A DNA stretch of 64,000 nt from Cohaesibacter intestini (GTDB taxonomy: Bacteria; Pseudomonadota; Alphaproteobacteria; Rhizobiales; Cohaesibacteraceae): NCBI RefSeq assembly GCF_003324485.1, contig NZ_QODK01000002.1, positions 620,001 to 684,000 of the forward strand, written 5' to 3'. The notes under the pieces are model-generated. The model was given only the letters and a program-made list of their open reading frames with translations. It ran no database searches and had not been told where the DNA came from. Below, piece by piece: positions 17,348 through 26,816 of the stretch; the stretch's first letter is position 1, and the number at the start of each line of letters is the position of its first letter. Made by a program: the position numbers and the translations under genes.

Positions 17348-18328
17348 TCAACCTGCCAAAAATGGATGCAAGCATGCACTTCGATGGGTCTCTTCAGCCT
17401 TGTTATCATCAAGAATGGGGCGCACCGATTTGCACTGGTCGGATCTTCTGTCACATCTTGCATAGAATGCGCAACCCACCGGAGGGTGAAAAGGGTCTGG
17501 TAGTTCGGTGTTGGCGTCTTCCGAGATCAAGACCTTGCGCCCCGGAGCCGGAGCGGATTGCAACAACAGACGCGTATAGGGATGCCGTGGATTGCGGAAG
17601 ACATCTTCCGTGCGACCGATTTCAACAAGAGATCCGAAATACATCACCATGACCCGATCACAAATGCTCTCAACGACCGACAGATCATGACTGATGAAGA
17701 GATAGGTCAGACCGAACTGGCGCTTGAGGTCATCCAGAATGTTGAGCACCTGCGCCTGCACGGACACGTCGAGCGCCGAAACCGGTTCATCCAGAACGAT
17801 CAGCTCGGGATCGGCGGCCAGCGCACGGGCAATGCCGATCCGCTGGGCCTGTCCACCTGAAAATTCGTGCGGATAGCGATCAAGAAATTCCGGGGCCAGA
17901 TTAACCGCCTGCAGCAATTCCTCCAGACGCGCCTGCCGCATGGATCGATCCATATCCCGCAACTGGATGAGCGGAGCTTCGAGAATCTGTCTGATTGTCT
18001 TTCTGGGATTGAGCGAGGCAACAGGATCCTGAAACACATACTGGATTTTCTGTGCTAGGCGTTTGTGGTCTTTCTTTGCCATGCCAGCAAGATCGGTTCC
18101 GGCGAAGGTAATGGTGCCACTGGTCGGCACATCGAGCCCGACGATCATCCGCGCCAACGTGGACTTGCCGCACCCGGATTCCCCGACAATGCCCAGCGTT
18201 TCCCCATCCGACACTTTGATATCAATCCCCTGGACGGCATGCACGGCGGGTTTCGGCTTGCCCAGAAGGCTCTTGCCACCACCGAACCGGCGCTCGACCT
18301 TGTCCAGATGCAACAGGGCTTCAGACAT
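17348..18328 (-). CDS. Peptide-type ABC transporter ATP-binding protein (DppF/OppF)
   Basis: The protein has 326 residues. Walker A GESGCGKSTLARMIVGL, signature FSGGQAQRIGIARAL, Walker B LIVLDEPVSALDVS and switch His in LFISHDLSVV. The C-terminal oligopeptide/dipeptide transporter extension carries the cysteine cluster typical of this subfamily (HPPVGCAFYARCDRRSDQC), an iron-sulfur-like motif in Dpp/Opp ATPases. It overlaps the fused permease-ATPase gene by 8 bases. It provides one of the two nucleotide-binding domains of the importer; the other is the C-terminal half of the upstream fusion. Confidence 0.95.
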   Translation of the reverse strand: MSEALLHLDKVERRFGGGKSLLGKPKPAVHAVQGIDIKVSDGETLGIVGESGCGKSTLARMIVGLDVPTSGTITFAGTDLAGMAKKDHKRLAQKIQYVFQDPVASLNPRKTIRQILEAPLIQLRDMDRSMRQARLEELLQAVNLAPEFLDRYPHEFSGGQAQRIGIARALAADPELIVLDEPVSALDVSVQAQVLNILDDLKRQFGLTYLFISHDLSVVESICDRVMVMYFGSLVEIGRTEDVFRNPRHPYTRLLLQSAPAPGRKVLISEDANTELPDPFHPPVGCAFYARCDRRSDQCKSVRPILDDNKAEETHRSACLHPFLAG

Positions 18329-20264
18329 CGTTGCCTCCTTGGTTCATGGGATAGAGACACCGCACGGCGCGGCCTGTTGCCAATGTCTTGAGAGCAATGT
18401 CTCCATGCCGACACGCATCCTGAACAGCCGGGCACCGATCCGCAAAGGCGCATCCGTCGGGCAGATTGTTCACAAGAGGCGGTCGTCCCTCGATGGCATC
18501 AAGGCGACGATCCGGCTGCCCCAGCACGGGCACGCAGGCAATCAGCTTGGCCGTGTAAGGATGGGCTGGCGCGTCGAGTATAGCCTTGGTCGGACCGGTT
18601 TCGACGATCTTGCCTGCATACATCACGGCGATACGGTCACAGATCGTTGAAACGACACCGAAATCGTGGGTGATGAAGAGAATGCCAACGTCACGCTCCT
18701 TGCGCAAGGCATCAAGCAGCGCCAGAATCTGGGCCTGCACGGTCACATCTAGGGCCGTTGTCGGCTCATCTGCAATGATCAGCTTGACCTCATTGGCCAG
18801 CGCCATGGCGATGCAAACCCGTTGACGCATCCCCCCCGACAACTCGTGCGGGAAGGCATTCAATCGCTTGGCGGGATTGGGAATGCGAACAAGGGACAAC
18901 AAATCCTCGGCCTTGGCCATCGCCTGCCTCTCATCCAGAGGCTGATGCGCCCTGATCGCCTCGACCAGCTGATCACCAACAGTGAAGAGCGGATGCAGGG
19001 TGGACAGGGGATCCTGAAACACATGACTGACCGCGGAGCCGCGCAACTGGCGGATTTCCTCATCGCTTTTGGACAGCAGATCCTCCCCTTCCAGAAGGGC
19101 TATCCCGTCCGTGATCCGCCCCGGAGGTGTCGGCACAAGTCCCATGATCGACATCGCCGTGACCGACTTACCCGAACCGGATTCCCCGACCAGCCCAAGA
19201 CACTCGCCCTGCCGAACGGCCAGATCCACGCCACCGACCGCCTTGAAGATCTCACTGCCGATCTGGAACTCCGTCTTCAGCCCCTTGATATCAAGTGTGT
19301 CCTCAGCCGCGCTCTCAAAGCCAGGAGCCGCTTGGCGGGTGATCGCGGTGCGCATGACCGGACGGGTCAGAGCGCCGGACTTGAGACGCGGATCAAGGAT
19401 GTCCCGCAACCCGTCCCCTAGCAGGTTGATGCTCATGACGACCACAAAGATCATCACGCCGGGAATGATCGACACATGCGGCGCCGTGAACAGGATCTTG
19501 CGCCCCTCGCCCAACATCGACCCCAAGTCGGCCTGTGGTGGTTGCGCACCAAGCCCCAAAAACGACAGCCCCGCCGTCTCGAGGATCATCCAACCGATTG
19601 TCGTCGACATGGTGATGATGATGACCGGCAAGACATTGGGCAAGACTTCGCCGAACAGGATCCCCGCATGGGATTTCCCCGACAGGCGGGCTGCATCGAC
19701 AAATTCCCGGCGGGACAGTCCCACCGTGATGCCGCGAATGTTGCGGGCAAAGAAGGGAATGTTGACAATGGCGATGGCATAGAGCGCATTCAGCAACCCC
19801 GGTCCGAGTGCGGCAACAATGGCAAGGGCGAGCAGGATATAGGGAAAGGCCATGATCATATCGATGCCGCGCATCATGATATTGTCGACACGCCCACCTG
19901 CATAACCGGCAACCAAACCAATCAGCGAGCCGACAAAGGCAGCGATGCAGGTCGCTGACACGCCAACAGCCAGACTGACACGGCTGCCCCAGATGAGGCG
20001 GGAGAGAATATCACGACCAAGCGCATCGGTTCCCAACCAGTGTCCTTCGGTCAGGATCGGCAACAGACGATCAGCCGGAGCTGTCGCATCGGGATTGGCC
20101 AGAGGCAGGATCGGAGCTGCAAGGCTGATCAGCACCACCAGCACCAGAATGCAAAGGCCGATCGATGCCAGCACATTGTTGCGCAGCAGCTTGAATGCTG
20201 TTGGTCGTCCACCTTGGCGCTTTCTTGCCGCAGGCGCCTTGGAATTTGTTGCAGTGTCAGTCAT
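18321..20264 (-). CDS. Fused ABC permease-ATPase (DppC-DppD) for peptide-type import
   Basis: The protein has 647 residues and combines two usually separate subunits. Residues about 1-300 are a DppC-type permease (helix ASIGLCILVLVVLISLAAPI, then GTDALGRDILSRLIWGSR, six helices). Residues about 325-647 are a DppD-type ATPase with Walker [18 protein letters not shown], signature LSGGMRQRVCIAMAL, Walker [15 protein letters not shown], His in FITHDFG and a C-terminal cysteine cluster (LPDGCAFADRCPAVQDAC). No stop or frameshift separates the halves. Such C-D fusions are known in Rhizobiales peptide/nickel-type systems, so this is a genuine fusion. It overlaps dppB by one base (TGATG). Confidence 0.95.
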   Translation of the reverse strand: MTDTATNSKAPAARKRQGGRPTAFKLLRNNVLASIGLCILVLVVLISLAAPILPLANPDATAPADRLLPILTEGHWLGTDALGRDILSRLIWGSRVSLAVGVSATCIAAFVGSLIGLVAGYAGGRVDNIMMRGIDMIMAFPYILLALAIVAALGPGLLNALYAIAIVNIPFFARNIRGITVGLSRREFVDAARLSGKSHAGILFGEVLPNVLPVIIITMSTTIGWMILETAGLSFLGLGAQPPQADLGSMLGEGRKILFTAPHVSIIPGVMIFVVVMSINLLGDGLRDILDPRLKSGALTRPVMRTAITRQAAPGFESAAEDTLDIKGLKTEFQIGSEIFKAVGGVDLAVRQGECLGLVGESGSGKSVTAMSIMGLVPTPPGRITDGIALLEGEDLLSKSDEEIRQLRGSAVSHVFQDPLSTLHPLFTVGDQLVEAIRAHQPLDERQAMAKAEDLLSLVRIPNPAKRLNAFPHELSGGMRQRVCIAMALANEVKLIIADEPTTALDVTVQAQILALLDALRKERDVGILFITHDFGVVSTICDRIAVMYAGKIVETGPTKAILDAPAHPYTAKLIACVPVLGQPDRRLDAIEGRPPLVNNLPDGCAFADRCPAVQDACRHGDIALKTLATGRAVRCLYPMNQGGNDV

Positions 20265-21208
20265 CAGCGCAACCTCGGATCAAGCATGGACTGGATGACA
20301 TCAACGACCAGATTGAACAGAACATAGGCCGTGGCAACCACCAACACCCCGCCCTGCACCAGCAACAAATCGCGCGTGGAAATGGCCTTGACCAGCATCG
20401 ATCCGATGCCGGGCCATTGGAAAACGGTTTCGATATAGACGGCACCACCGAGCACGAAACCGGCCTGAATGCCGATCACCGGAATGACGCTGACCAACGC
20501 GGCCTTGAAGGCATGACGATAGATCACCCGTCTCTCAGAGATGCCTTTGGCCCGTGCGGTCCGGATATAGTCCTGCCGCAACACTTCCAGCATCGAGGTG
20601 CGGGTGAGACGGGCAATCACCCCGGTTGCCACCACCGCCAGCGTGAAGGCGGGCATCGCCAGATGGTGCATCAAATCGGCAAGATCCCCACCGCCATAAA
20701 TCGCAAACATGCCGCTGGGCGGGAAAATCCGCCACTGCACGGCAAAAACGAAAATCAACAGAAGACCGAGCCAGAAGGACGGCATGGAAATACCGATCAA
20801 CACGGCAAAGGTCAGCACTTTGTCCGCCCATCCATATTGCCGGACCGCCGACACGATGCCCGCCAGCAACCCCAGCACCGAGCACAGAAGCAGTGCGGGG
20901 CCAGCAAGGATCAGGGTGGCGGAGAAACGCTCGAGCACCTCGTCAATGACCGGTCGATTGAGCGTGTAGGACCGTCCAAAGTCGCCCTGTAGCATGTTGC
21001 CCAGCCAGATCAGATATTGCTGGACCATCGGCTTGTCCAGCCCGAGATCCTGATTGAGCTTGGCGACATTCTCCGGCGTTGCAAACGACCCCAGAATGGC
21101 AAGGGCGGGATCACCGGGAATCATGGCCATGATCGCAAACACAATTACGGACAAGCCCAATATGACCGGAATGGCGGCAAGCAGCCGCTTGAAAATATAT
21201 CCACCCAT
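20264..21208 (-). CDS. Peptide-type ABC transporter permease (DppB)
   Basis: The protein has 314 residues and six predicted helices with the DppB/OppB N-terminus (YIFKRLLAAIPVILGLSVIV, then MIPGDPA). The EAA-like loop before the last helices contains RTARAKGISERRVIYRHAFK. It forms the transmembrane pore with the permease half of the downstream fusion. The ATG at 21208 is chosen because GGAGG lies 7 bases upstream; an in-frame start at 21268 sits before that site and adds a non-conserved 20-residue tail. It lies 125 bases after the binding-protein gene, with a stem-loop in between. Confidence 0.93.
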   Translation of the reverse strand: MGGYIFKRLLAAIPVILGLSVIVFAIMAMIPGDPALAILGSFATPENVAKLNQDLGLDKPMVQQYLIWLGNMLQGDFGRSYTLNRPVIDEVLERFSATLILAGPALLLCSVLGLLAGIVSAVRQYGWADKVLTFAVLIGISMPSFWLGLLLIFVFAVQWRIFPPSGMFAIYGGGDLADLMHHLAMPAFTLAVVATGVIARLTRTSMLEVLRQDYIRTARAKGISERRVIYRHAFKAALVSVIPVIGIQAGFVLGGAVYIETVFQWPGIGSMLVKAISTRDLLLVQGGVLVVATAYVLFNLVVDVIQSMLDPRLR

Positions 21209-21292
21209 CGGCTGTCCTCCGTCACCAAGGCTGTCAAACATTCCGGTCGCTTTGGCAACCCTGCTCAAAGCGGCCGGAAAGATTATGTAACA

Positions 21293-21322
21293 AGCAGCCA
21301 GTCATGCGGGTGACTGGCTGCT
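21293..21322 (-). terminator. Stem-loop between binding-protein and permease genes
   Basis: A perfect 12-bp inverted repeat (21293-21304 with 21311-21322) and a 6-base loop lie 11 bases after the binding-protein stop. The following minus-strand sequence (TTGTTAC) has only a weak T-run, so it probably protects the upstream mRNA or attenuates transcription rather than ending it. Confidence 0.65.
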
Positions 21323-21333
21323 GGAGCGTTGCC

Positions 21334-22890
21334 TCAAGGCTTGGAAACCTTGTGCAACATCAGGAAGAAGGATGGCTGCAGCTTGAAGTCCTTCACAGCG
21401 GCACTCATCACGGCATTCTGCTTCCAGTTGGCCACAAAGACCCAAGGGGCATCTTCATAGACAATCTGCTGCATGTCCTTATACAGCTTGGCGCGTTCGG
21501 CCTGATCGGTCGACTGACGGGCCTTCTCCAGAAGCTCATCCACCTTCGGGTTGGAATAGTAACCGGAGTTGAACCCACCCTTATCAGGCCAGGCTTCGGT
21601 GCGCAGGGCAAGGAAAGGCAGCGTGTCCGGATCGTTGGTCATCCATGCCATCTCGGCCATGTCTGCCTTGCCTTCAAGGCCGGGATTGACCTTGCCAAGG
21701 AAGGTGTTCCACTCATAGGTCTCGATCTTGACCTTCATGCCAACCGCTTCGAGATCGGCCTGAATGGCGGTTCCCATGGCGGTGGGATCAAGCATACCGG
21801 ACCCACCTTCTGTGACATAGAAGGTCAGCTCCTTGCCGTCATAGCCGGCTTCCTTGAGCATCGCCTTGGCTTTTTCCGGATCATACGGATAAGGAGACAG
21901 GCTTTCATCATAGGCCCAGGCAAAGGCAGGCGGAGTCGGCCCGGCCGCCACTTCGGCCGTCCCCTGCAGGATATTCTCGACAAGGGCGGTCTTGTTGATG
22001 GCATAGTTGGCTGCCTGACGGATTTCCTTGGTCGCAAATGGTCCTTCCTTGGCATTGAGGATCAGGAACCAGAGATGCGGACCGGCCTGCTCCTGAACGG
22101 CAAAGCGGGCGTCGTCGCGGAACTGGGTCAGATTGTCAGGTGGGACTTCGACCATCACATCGAGGCCACCGGCGAGCATTTCGGCCACACGGGTGTTGGC
22201 GTCCGTGATCGGGCGGAAGACCACGGCTTCAAGCGCCGGGGCACCATCCCAATAGTCGGCATTCTTCTCCAACACCACCTTGGCATTGGATTCCCATTCC
22301 GCAAATTTATAGGCACCGGTGCCAGCTGGATTGCGACCAACATCCTTGCCATGATCCATCACCGCTTTGGGCGAAATGATCAGGCCCGTCGGATAGGCCA
22401 GATTGGACAGGAAGGGCGCATAAGGGGCATTGAGATCGAATTTGACCGTCATCGCATCGACAACAGTGACCTCTTCAACCGCCGAGAAGAAGAAGGACAG
22501 CGGGAATGGACCGGTATCGTGATAGGGATGATCGTCCTTGAGCATCCTGTCAAAATTGAACTTGACCGCTTCGGCATCGAAGCTCGACCCGTCATGGAAC
22601 TTGACCCCTTCGCGCAGCTTGAATGTGTAGCTCTTGCCATCATCAGAAATGGTCCAACTGGTTGCCAGAGATGGCTCCACTTCCAGTGTGCCGTCTTTGT
22701 AGCGGACCAACCCGTCATACATGTTCATCAAGATGCGAAAATCATTCACCGCCGTGTCCGCAGCAGGGTCCAAGGACTTCGGTTCGGCAATTTGTCCAAC
22801 AATCAAAACATTGGGGGGCGTTTGGCTGTAGCCAGGTGAGGCAAATAATAATGAGGCCGCCGCCAGCGCGGCGGTTAGCAACCGTTTCAT
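21334..22890 (-). CDS. ABC transporter substrate-binding protein (DppA/OppA, SBP family 5)
   Basis: The protein has 518 residues with a signal peptide (MKRLLTAALAAASLLFASPG) and a mature start near SQTPPN. Family-5 hallmarks include EPKSLDPAADTAVNDF near the N-terminus, LATSWTISDDGKSYTFKLRE and GVKFHDGSSFDAEAVKFNFD. It binds peptides or related cationic/amide solutes in the periplasm for the DppB / DppC-D / DppF importer encoded downstream. The operon reads binding protein, permease, fusion, ATPase, GntR. It is divergent from an amidohydrolase and an amidase, so the cargo may be an N-acylated or amide compound rather than a simple dipeptide (inference). Confidence 0.94.
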   Translation of the reverse strand: MKRLLTAALAAASLLFASPGYSQTPPNVLIVGQIAEPKSLDPAADTAVNDFRILMNMYDGLVRYKDGTLEVEPSLATSWTISDDGKSYTFKLREGVKFHDGSSFDAEAVKFNFDRMLKDDHPYHDTGPFPLSFFFSAVEEVTVVDAMTVKFDLNAPYAPFLSNLAYPTGLIISPKAVMDHGKDVGRNPAGTGAYKFAEWESNAKVVLEKNADYWDGAPALEAVVFRPITDANTRVAEMLAGGLDVMVEVPPDNLTQFRDDARFAVQEQAGPHLWFLILNAKEGPFATKEIRQAANYAINKTALVENILQGTAEVAAGPTPPAFAWAYDESLSPYPYDPEKAKAMLKEAGYDGKELTFYVTEGGSGMLDPTAMGTAIQADLEAVGMKVKIETYEWNTFLGKVNPGLEGKADMAEMAWMTNDPDTLPFLALRTEAWPDKGGFNSGYYSNPKVDELLEKARQSTDQAERAKLYKDMQQIVYEDAPWVFVANWKQNAVMSAAVKDFKLQPSFFLMLHKVSKP

Positions 22891-22992
22891 AGCATTCTCC
22901 CTCTCTATCGATCCTGATATTTAATCCTTATAATTGCATCTTTTTCAAGCATTGATTATGATAAATTGATAGATGACATGTAATTGCTTATT

Positions 22993-23006
22993 ATTTATGC
23001 ATAAAT
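22993..23006. promoter_or_regulatory. Candidate operator: perfect 14-bp palindrome ATTTATGCATAAAT
   Basis: It lies in the 156-base divergent promoter region between the ABC operon and the amidohydrolase gene, 40 bases before the plus-strand start. A perfect palindrome of this size in a divergent promoter next to a GntR-regulated operon is a plausible operator. It is AT-rich, so chance occurrence in an AT-rich spacer cannot be excluded. Confidence 0.4.
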
Positions 23007-23046
23007 TCGGCTTTTGCGTAATTCGCGCTCAGAAAGGGAATAAGGA

Positions 23047-24288
23047 ATGACCAACCATCGCGTTCACATAAGGTCCGAACGGTTGAAAAGTCTGCTGGGT
23101 GCGATCAACCAATTTGGGTTCAACGCCACAACCGGTGGATACAACCGCCCCGGTTTTTCCCATGCTGACAAACAGGTTCGGGACTGGTTTGCAACCCAGC
23201 TCACCAAGGATGGCTTGATGGTCACACAGGATGCGGCGGGCAATGTGTTTGGTCGACTGGGGCCGATTGATACCCCTTGCATCATGGTTGGCTCGCACCT
23301 CGACACCGTGCCTGAAGGCGGAGCGTTTGACGGAGCACTCGGTGTTGCCATCGGTCTGGAATGCATCCGTTCCATCAAAGAAAAGGGCATCGCATTGCGT
23401 CACCCCATCGTTGTCGCGGCAACGTCAGACGAGGAAGGCCGGTTCGGCGGCATGCTTGGCTCACAGACGATCAGCGGCCAGCTCGCTCAGGGATGGACCG
23501 AGGAAGCGGAAGATGCCGATGGTATCAAACTGACGGACGCCATGCGTCATCAGGGATATGATCCGGACGCCCTGCAGCTGTCCGCTTGGCCGTTCGGCAG
23601 TATCAAGGCCTTTCTGGAGCTTCATGTCGAACAAGGTCCGATGCTGGAAACTGCCACCCAGTCGATTGGGATCGTCGAAGGCGTTTCAGGGGTTCTGGTC
23701 TTGTCGATTGATCTGGACGGTGTCGCCAATCACTCGGGCACCACCCCCATGGAACTGCGATCCGATGCCTTTGCCGGACTGGCCCAGATAGCGGCAGGCA
23801 TACCCGACATGATCCGCGAGATCGGCACCGATCAATCCCGCATCACCATCGGCAAGGTCGCAATCGAACCAAACTTCCCCCACACCATTCCCGGCCATGC
23901 CAGCTTCACCGTCATCATTCGCGATCTGTCGTCCGATGTGATGGGCTTGCTGCGCGCAAAGCTAACGGAGAATGTTGACAAAGTCTGCGAGCAACATCGC
24001 CTGACCCATCGGATCGAGGAACGCAGCTACATTGCACCAACCCTGCTTGATCCGGCCCTTCGCGCCACCTTTCTCACTGAGGCCAAAGCCCTTGGCCTTG
24101 AGCATCAGATTATGCCCTCGGGCGCCGGTCACGACGCCCAGACGATGCAGGCCTTCTGTCCATCGGGCCTGATCTTTGTGCCCAGCAAGGACGGCATCAG
24201 TCACGCTCCGGAAGAATGGACCGATTGGCCAGACATTGAAAAAGGCGCCCAATTGATGCTCAACACGATCCTGCAACTCGCCACCTGA
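23047..24288 (+). CDS. M20-family amidohydrolase (N-carbamoyl-L-amino-acid hydrolase / ureidohydrolase type)
   Basis: The protein has 413 residues. The binuclear-zinc ligands of the hydantoinase/carbamoylase branch are visible: His in MVGSHLDTVPEGG, Asp in GGAFDGALG, acidic pair in ATSDEEGRFGG, His in LELHVEQGP and His in GISHAPEEW near the C-terminus. This branch (HyuC, AllC, beta-ureidopropionase) cleaves N-carbamoyl amino acids, releasing CO2 and ammonia. It is followed 13 bases later by an acetamidase/formamidase gene and is divergent from a peptide-type importer, which suggests an uptake-and-deacylation pathway. Annotation as allantoate amidohydrolase is also possible; no other purine genes are present. 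Confidence 0.9.
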   Translation: MTNHRVHIRSERLKSLLGAINQFGFNATTGGYNRPGFSHADKQVRDWFATQLTKDGLMVTQDAAGNVFGRLGPIDTPCIMVGSHLDTVPEGGAFDGALGVAIGLECIRSIKEKGIALRHPIVVAATSDEEGRFGGMLGSQTISGQLAQGWTEEAEDADGIKLTDAMRHQGYDPDALQLSAWPFGSIKAFLELHVEQGPMLETATQSIGIVEGVSGVLVLSIDLDGVANHSGTTPMELRSDAFAGLAQIAAGIPDMIREIGTDQSRITIGKVAIEPNFPHTIPGHASFTVIIRDLSSDVMGLLRAKLTENVDKVCEQHRLTHRIEERSYIAPTLLDPALRATFLTEAKALGLEHQIMPSGAGHDAQTMQAFCPSGLIFVPSKDGISHAPEEWTDWPDIEKGAQLMLNTILQLAT

Positions 24289-24301
24289 CCGGAGCTGCCC
24301 C

Positions 24302-25246
24302 ATGTGCCAAGCCTGCCATTACACCATTCACGCGGCCCAGCATCATTTTGGCTGGGACAATCAAATCCCACCGGTCGCGCATGTCACTCCGGGTTCGCGG
24401 GTCCATCTGGCCTGTCAGGATGCGTCCGCGGGTCAGTTGCGCGCAACAAGTGGCCTTGATGATCTGATCGCAATGGATCCGACCAAAGCCAATCCGGTCA
24501 CAGGCCCCCTCTATATCGAGGGCGCGGAACCGGGTGATATTCTCAAGGTGACTCTGGAAGACTTCACGCCTTCCGGATTTGGCTGGACCGCAAACATTCC
24601 CGGCTTCGGACTGCTTGCCGATCAGTTTCCAAATCCAGCGCTTCATATCTGGTCCTATGATGCCAAAGGGCTAACACCTGCCCTCTTTGGCCCACATGCA
24701 AAAGTCCCGCTCAAGCCCTTTGCAGGCACAGTGGGCAATGCGCCCGCTGAACCGGGTTGCCATTCGGTCATTCCACCGCGTCGGATCGGGGGCAATCTTG
24801 ACATTCGCGACCTTGCCAAAGGCTCGGAACTCTTCCTTCCGGTCGAGGTTGCCGGTGCGCTTTTCTCCATCGGCGACACCCATGCCGCACAAGGCGATGG
24901 TGAAGTGTGCGGCACCGCCATTGAAAGCCCGATGGACATCACCTTGCGCCTTGATCTAATCAAACAGAGCCCACTTGCCATGCCGCGCTTCAGGACGACA
25001 GGCCCGGTAACCAATCACCTCGATACCAAGGGTTATGAGGTGACGACCGGCGTGGGTCCTGACTTGATGGCCGGGGCACGGGATGCGGTTGCAGGCATGA
25101 TCGATCTTCTTTGTGCTGAGCATGGTCTGGCCGCTATCGACGCCTATTTGCTGGCCTCGGTCTGTGGTGATCTGCGAATATCCGAAATCGTCGACGCACC
25201 CAACTGGGTCGTATCCTTCTACTTTCCGCGCTGCGTCTTCGAATAG
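24302..25246 (+). CDS. Acetamidase/formamidase family protein (FmdA/AmdA)
   Basis: The protein has 314 residues. Family features include HFGWDNQIPPVAHVTPGSRV, a conserved Asp in HLACQDASAGQLR, GPLYIEGAEPGDILKVTLED, and GDTHAAQGDGEVCGTAIESP with the conserved His/Glu region. FmdA-like enzymes hydrolyse formamide or short amides to the acid and ammonia. GGAG lies 7 bases before the ATG, 13 bases after the M20 gene, so the two are probably one operon. The pair could convert N-acyl or amide compounds imported by the divergent ABC system (inference). Confidence 0.9.
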   Translation: MCQACHYTIHAAQHHFGWDNQIPPVAHVTPGSRVHLACQDASAGQLRATSGLDDLIAMDPTKANPVTGPLYIEGAEPGDILKVTLEDFTPSGFGWTANIPGFGLLADQFPNPALHIWSYDAKGLTPALFGPHAKVPLKPFAGTVGNAPAEPGCHSVIPPRRIGGNLDIRDLAKGSELFLPVEVAGALFSIGDTHAAQGDGEVCGTAIESPMDITLRLDLIKQSPLAMPRFRTTGPVTNHLDTKGYEVTTGVGPDLMAGARDAVAGMIDLLCAEHGLAAIDAYLLASVCGDLRISEIVDAPNWVVSFYFPRCVFE

Positions 25247-25302
25247 CGGGGCTTCCCAACGGACAAAATGCGAGATGCCAGACAGGGAACCCAAAGGAAC
25301 GG

Positions 25303-26604
25303 CTACTTGGTCATCACAATGGCTTCAAGGCGCGCCTTGTCATCCTCGATCACCAAACCCGCCTGAGCTCGCTTGAGCGCTAGGGCGGCCTGCTCCTGTG
25401 CGGCTCGCCGGAAGGCATGGTCTCCAAGGCGACTGAGCGCTTTGAGGCTCTTGCGAAGCCGCAACTGAACTTCGATTTGCTTGTCTCCGTCGCGGGCCAG
25501 CAAATTGAACGCATCGTCAAACAGATCAGCCGATGTCAGAGGAGGAACAAAGATATTGTCATATACGGCATGCCCCTCACCTCCTATGCTGCCCTCGTCC
25601 CTATCGCCACAGCCACGCTTGGCCCACACATGGAGCAAGCGCGTCAGACGGCCAATAACATCGATAGCCGTACCGGGATCATTAATGCCCGGAGATAGCG
25701 CGCGCATGCCTATTTCGCTCAATACACACAGGCCAAAGCGTGGGTCCTGATCAAAGCTGCGCTCGTCCTTGATGATCACAGCCTTCTGGATCGCACTGCA
25801 AAGTCGGTCCATGTCGTCCCTGTCCGTTCCTGTCTGGCTGATATGAAAGCGCGCCATAGGCGTATCGGGGAAAACGAAAGAGCCGGGATCGACCAGAAAA
25901 TAGATTGCTGCTTCCCGCTCGCCAATACAGGCCGACAGATGAGGCATATCAATATGCTGGATATAGCCGATCCTTGAGGGGTAAACAGACACGGCATCAC
26001 TCGGGATCACGGTGTCTTCGCGCAAAGGATTGCTCCCCAGATAAGGCGTCGCCAGTCGCGACTGCAGAGCGGTGCGCGTTGCCTCCTCCACCTGATCGGC
26101 AGCATTCTCCACCCGCCCCAATTGGGTCAGATAGTCAATCCAGCGCAACAGGGATACAACAATCAGCGCAATGACAATGATCGTCACAGCAAACAGAACC
26201 GCACGTCCCTGCGGTCCGTAGGCTCCAGTCTTGAGCACGATCAACCCGACGATGCTGAACAGGAATGATCCGACAAAGGTGGAAAGAACGGTTTGCGATA
26301 TATTGTCCTGTATCAGCAACTTGGTCGCCCGCGGTGTGGCATTGCTGGTCGCCGATTGGTAGGCCGACGTCATCACGCTGAGGGAAAATGTCGTCACCGC
26401 AAGCATGCTGGATGCGATGATAGAAAGAATGCTGTCCACCGCTTCGGCTCTGATATCGACGCCCAGCTCCCACGGCACGACAGTCTCAGCCAAGGTGGCA
26501 AGGATTGCTGCCGCCACCCCAAGCGCCCCAATCAAAGCGGCCCGCACCCAAAGACGCCTTGCGGTTTGCAGTAAGACCCACTGCCATTTGGTCATATGTT
26601 TCAT
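25303..26604 (-). CDS. DUF2254 family inner-membrane protein
   Basis: The protein has 433 residues. Four hydrophobic segments lie in the first ~170 residues (about 16-36, 60-82, 105-127, 135-160), followed by a soluble C-terminal domain (VYPSRIGYIQHIDM, CVLSEIGMRALSPGINDPGT), the pattern of the DUF2254 family. Molecular function is unknown. The ATG at 26604 is chosen because AGGAA lies 10 bases upstream and the first helix follows directly; an upstream in-frame start at 26676 adds an unsupported tail. It converges with the formamidase gene, has no operon partner, and appears to be a stand-alone gene. Confidence 0.85.
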   Translation of the reverse strand: MKHMTKWQWVLLQTARRLWVRAALIGALGVAAAILATLAETVVPWELGVDIRAEAVDSILSIIASSMLAVTTFSLSVMTSAYQSATSNATPRATKLLIQDNISQTVLSTFVGSFLFSIVGLIVLKTGAYGPQGRAVLFAVTIIVIALIVVSLLRWIDYLTQLGRVENAADQVEEATRTALQSRLATPYLGSNPLREDTVIPSDAVSVYPSRIGYIQHIDMPHLSACIGEREAAIYFLVDPGSFVFPDTPMARFHISQTGTDRDDMDRLCSAIQKAVIIKDERSFDQDPRFGLCVLSEIGMRALSPGINDPGTAIDVIGRLTRLLHVWAKRGCGDRDEGSIGGEGHAVYDNIFVPPLTSADLFDDAFNLLARDGDKQIEVQLRLRKSLKALSRLGDHAFRRAAQEQAALALKRAQAGLVIEDDKARLEAIVMTK

Positions 26605-26816
26605 GTGCCGACGGTTCCTAGCGATGGCGCAATGCACCGGAATGGAGGATTTCGCTAGATAAACGGTCCGCACCACTCTTTTGTTCCCGATAACCGGAAC
26701 AAGATCGCTCGCTCAGCTGATCTGAGCCATTGTTTCCAGCCTGCTGGCAACACAGCAGCACGCAACGCCATTGTCAAAACACACGCCGAAACGCCTTCCA
26801 AAAGCGCCTGTTGGAT

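Noticed and set aside
21304-22839. Long plus-strand open frame (511 codons) opposite the peptide-binding-protein gene
   Set aside because: It is the antisense of a clear family-5 binding protein with signal peptide; the frame is open only because of codon-position base bias, and its translation is His/Gly/Arg-rich with no family pattern.
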